Positions 61,923-64,000 of a stretch of DNA of 64,000 nucleotides are shown here, piece after piece. Location of the stretch: the NCBI RefSeq assembly GCF_023953965.1, contig NZ_JAMLIX010000001.1, positions 1,860,501 to 1,924,500 on the forward strand, given 5' to 3'. The stretch's first letter is position 1. Every line of letters starts with the position of its first letter. The notes under the pieces are model-generated. The model saw only the letters and a program-made list of their open reading frames with translations. It was not told the DNA's origin and made no database searches. The DNA comes from Bosea sp. (in: a-proteobacteria) (GTDB taxonomy: Bacteria; Pseudomonadota; Alphaproteobacteria; Rhizobiales; Beijerinckiaceae). A program made the position numbers and the translations under genes.

Positions 61923-64000
61923 TGCTGAGCGCGCTGCCCTTCGGCTTCTCCGCCCCGCTGGCGCTCACGGCGCTCGCCCTGCTGCCGGCGCTCTGGCTGA
62001 TCCTGCGCGTCACGCCGCCGCGCCCGCGCCGGATCGATTTCCCGCCGCTGAAGATCATGGCCGACCTGATCGCCAAGCGCGAGACGCCGGCCTATACGCC
62101 CTGGTGGCTTTTGGCGCTGCGCATGGCGGTGGCGGCGCTGGCGATCATCGCCGTCGCCGGCCCGGTCTGGAACCCGGCGCGAGATGCCGCTCCGTCGCAA
62201 GGCCCCGTCCTGCTGATGATCGACAACGGCTTCGGCGCCGCCGGCGACTGGCCGGATCGCGTCGCGGTCGCCGAATCGCGCATCGCCGCCGCGACGCGCG
62301 AAGGCCGCCCGGTCGCGGTGCTGGGCCTCGCCGAGGCCCCGGCCGTGATCACGCTCAGCGAGCCGCGCATCGCGCTCGATCGCTTACGCGCGCTGCCCCT
62401 CGAGCCGCATGCGCCCGACCGCGCCGCCCATCTGCCGCGCATCGAGAGCTTTCTCCGGGAATCCCCGGCCGCCGAGATCGTCTGGGTCGCTGACGGGCTT
62501 GGCGTCTCGGACGAGGACGGCTTCCTGGCCCGGCTGAAGCAGAATGCAGAGTCCCGCCGCCTCACGGTCCATGCCGCCCCGCCCGCCCAGCTCGCGCTCG
62601 CCGCGCCCGAGAACCTGGCCGGGGCGCTCACCGTCAAGGTGCTGCGCCCCACGGCGAACGCGCCCGCGAGCGGGCAGGTCCGGGCGCTCGACCTCAAGGG
62701 CCTGCCGCTCGGCAACGCGCCCTTCGTCTTCGCCGGCGGCGATCTGGAAACCACCGCCCGGCTCACCCTGCCGATCGAGGTGCGCAACGCCGTCTCGCGG
62801 CTGGAGATCGCCGGCGAGCGCAGCGCCGGCGCCGTCGCGCTGCTCGACGACCGGGCCAAGCGCCGTCGCGTCGGGCTGGTCTCGGGCGCGACCGCCGACA
62901 CCGCCCAGCCGCTGCTGTCGCCGACCTATTACCTTTCCCGCGCGCTCCAGCCCTTCGCCGAGATCCGCGAGCCGCGCCAAGGCTCGACCGATCCGATCGG
63001 CGAGCTTCTGGCGCAGAATCTCTCGGTGCTGGTGCTGGCCGATATCGGCGCGCTCGATCGCGAGACGGCCGGCAAGGTGACGGGCTTCGTCGAGCGCGGC
63101 GGCGTGCTGCTGCGCTTCGCCGGCCCCCGCCTCGCCGCCGCTTCCGACGAGCTGACGCCGGTGCGCCTGCGCAGGGGCGGGCGCACGCTCGGCGGCGGTC
63201 TCTCCTGGGAGACGCCGCGCAAGCTTTCCCCCTTCACCCGCGAGAGCCCCTTCTTCGGCCTTTCGATCGGCGACGACATCCGCGTCAGCCGCCAGATCCT
63301 GGCGGAGCCCGAGCCCAACCTTTCCCGCAAGACCTGGGCGGCGCTGGAGGACGGCACGCCCGTCGTCACGGGCGAGCGGCGCGGCGACGGCCTTCTCGCC
63401 ATGGTCCATGTCACGGCCGACACGACCTGGTCGAACCTGCCGCTGTCCGGCCTCTTCGTCGACATGCTGCGCAAGATCGTCAACCTCGCCGGCAACGCCC
63501 CCGCCGCCGAGACGCAAGGCGACGAGAGCAGGGTCGAGACCCTGTCGCCGACCCGCGTGCTCGACGGCGCCGGCCAGTTCCGCTCCCCGCCCGCGACGGC
63601 CCAGCCGGTGGCGCGCAGCTTCGCCGGCCGCGCGACGCTGGCGCATCCGCCGGGCCTCTACGGTCCGACCGAGGGCTCGCTCGCCGTCAACGCGCTGACG
63701 CCCGAGGACAAGCTCGCCGCGCTCGACCTCGCAGGCCTCGGCGTCACCGTGCTGCCGATCGACGAGCCGATCGCGCGCGACATCCGCCCGCCGCTCCTGG
63801 TGCTCGCCCTGCTGCTGCTCGTCGCCGACACGCTGGCGACGCTGTGGCTCGGCGGCCGGCTCAGGCTTTCCCGCCTGCGCCGGGCCGCCGCGCCGGCGGC
63901 AATCCTGCTTGCGCTCATGGCCTCCCTCGTGCTTGCGCCCGATCCGGTCCGCGCGCAGCCAGCCCCGGCCGATACCCGCCCGCCGATCCCGCGCGCCTTG
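61919..64000 (+). CDS. BatA/DUF4159-type membrane protein (C-terminus beyond window)
   Basis: At least 694 residues, open to the window end. An N-terminal double-transmembrane BatA-type region (FSAPLALTALALLPALWLILRVTPPRPRRIDFPP; LLALRMAVAALAIIAVAGPVWNP) is followed by a VWA-like domain (VLLMIDNGFGAAGDW). A glutamine-amidotransferase-like part comes next (VLADIGALDRETAGKVTGFVERGGVLLRFAG). A membrane helix lies near 63800 (PLLVLALLLLVADTLATLWLGG). DUF4159 proteins have this order with the DUF4159 domain at the C-terminus, here missing. Works with MoxR and DUF58 in an envelope-associated machine. Confidence 0.85.
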   Translation, partial: MMLSALPFGFSAPLALTALALLPALWLILRVTPPRPRRIDFPPLKIMADLIAKRETPAYTPWWLLALRMAVAALAIIAVAGPVWNPARDAAPSQGPVLLMIDNGFGAAGDWPDRVAVAESRIAAATREGRPVAVLGLAEAPAVITLSEPRIALDRLRALPLEPHAPDRAAHLPRIESFLRESPAAEIVWVADGLGVSDEDGFLARLKQNAESRRLTVHAAPPAQLALAAPENLAGALTVKVLRPTANAPASGQVRALDLKGLPLGNAPFVFAGGDLETTARLTLPIEVRNAVSRLEIAGERSAGAVALLDDRAKRRRVGLVSGATADTAQPLLSPTYYLSRALQPFAEIREPRQGSTDPIGELLAQNLSVLVLADIGALDRETAGKVTGFVERGGVLLRFAGPRLAAASDELTPVRLRRGGRTLGGGLSWETPRKLSPFTRESPFFGLSIGDDIRVSRQILAEPEPNLSRKTWAALEDGTPVVTGERRGDGLLAMVHVTADTTWSNLPLSGLFVDMLRKIVNLAGNAPAAETQGDESRVETLSPTRVLDGAGQFRSPPATAQPVARSFAGRATLAHPPGLYGPTEGSLAVNALTPEDKLAALDLAGLGVTVLPIDEPIARDIRPPLLVLALLLLVADTLATLWLGGRLRLSRLRRAAAPAAILLALMASLVLAPDPVRAQPAPADTRPPIPRAL

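Overview
The window is high-GC chromosomal DNA of an alphaproteobacterium, most probably a Hyphomicrobiales (Rhizobiales) member of the Bosea/Methylobacterium kind. This rests on gene content and style: a DnaG without zinc ligands next to an alphaproteobacterial RpoD, separate petA-petB-petC genes, DUF6111/DUF1285/MoxR-DUF58-DUF4159 neighbourhoods, and dense ATGA-coupled operons. I see no phage, insertion sequence, CRISPR array, rRNA or tRNA gene. Most of the window is core chromosome.

Left part (1-28 kb), mainly envelope and transport. It holds a truncated AbgT-family transporter (minus strand) and a DUF900 lipoprotein hydrolase. A three-gene RND efflux operon follows, with two different adaptors flanking one pump, then a catalytically stripped M17 aminopeptidase relative. 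Next come a DUF1269 membrane protein, a protein with beta-helix-like repeats and membrane segments, a patatin phospholipase and an AI-2E-type permease. A membrane metallophosphoesterase is divergent from a seven-gene Mrp/Mbh-type cation antiporter operon (E-F-G-[DUF4040+B fusion]-C-D-D'), followed by an SLC13-type carrier and two alpha/beta hydrolases. A glycine-zipper lipoprotein is divergent from an AraC regulator; between them is a 480-bp less GC-rich gap with candidate operator repeats. Two small Tat-signal, Arg-rich proteins close the block.

Centre (28.5-48.9 kb), mainly information processing. It contains dnaG, rpoD, a HlyU-like protein, two SDRs (one lacking the catalytic Tyr/Lys), a Uup-like ABC-F ATPase, a metallophosphoesterase, a Nudix hydrolase and a GNAT. 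CsaA, a TetR regulator, proC, a YbjN protein and a UbiK-like BMFP protein lie on the minus strand. Then come prs, queC and a VUT-family permease (probable queuosine-precursor salvage), rplY, pth, ychF and a two-domain MaoC hydratase.

Right part (48.9-64 kb). A class II aldolase and the cytochrome bc1 operon petABC lie on the minus strand; the pet operon has a recognisable promoter and terminator. An ABC exporter, trmL, hemF and an unrecognised possible cysteine peptidase follow. Next is the minus-strand chain DUF1285 - Nudix CoA pyrophosphatase - DUF6111 - CCA-adding enzyme. The plus-strand MoxR - DUF58 - DUF4159-type operon runs off the end.

The most unusual items are the Mbh-like antiporter with two D-type subunits, one lacking the TM5 glutamate, and the dead M17 paralogue. 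Also notable are the zinc-less primase, the YxxxK-less SDR, helically phased direct repeats upstream of the AraC gene, and dyads in the leaders of petABC and rplY. No clearly new defence or mobile system is visible.
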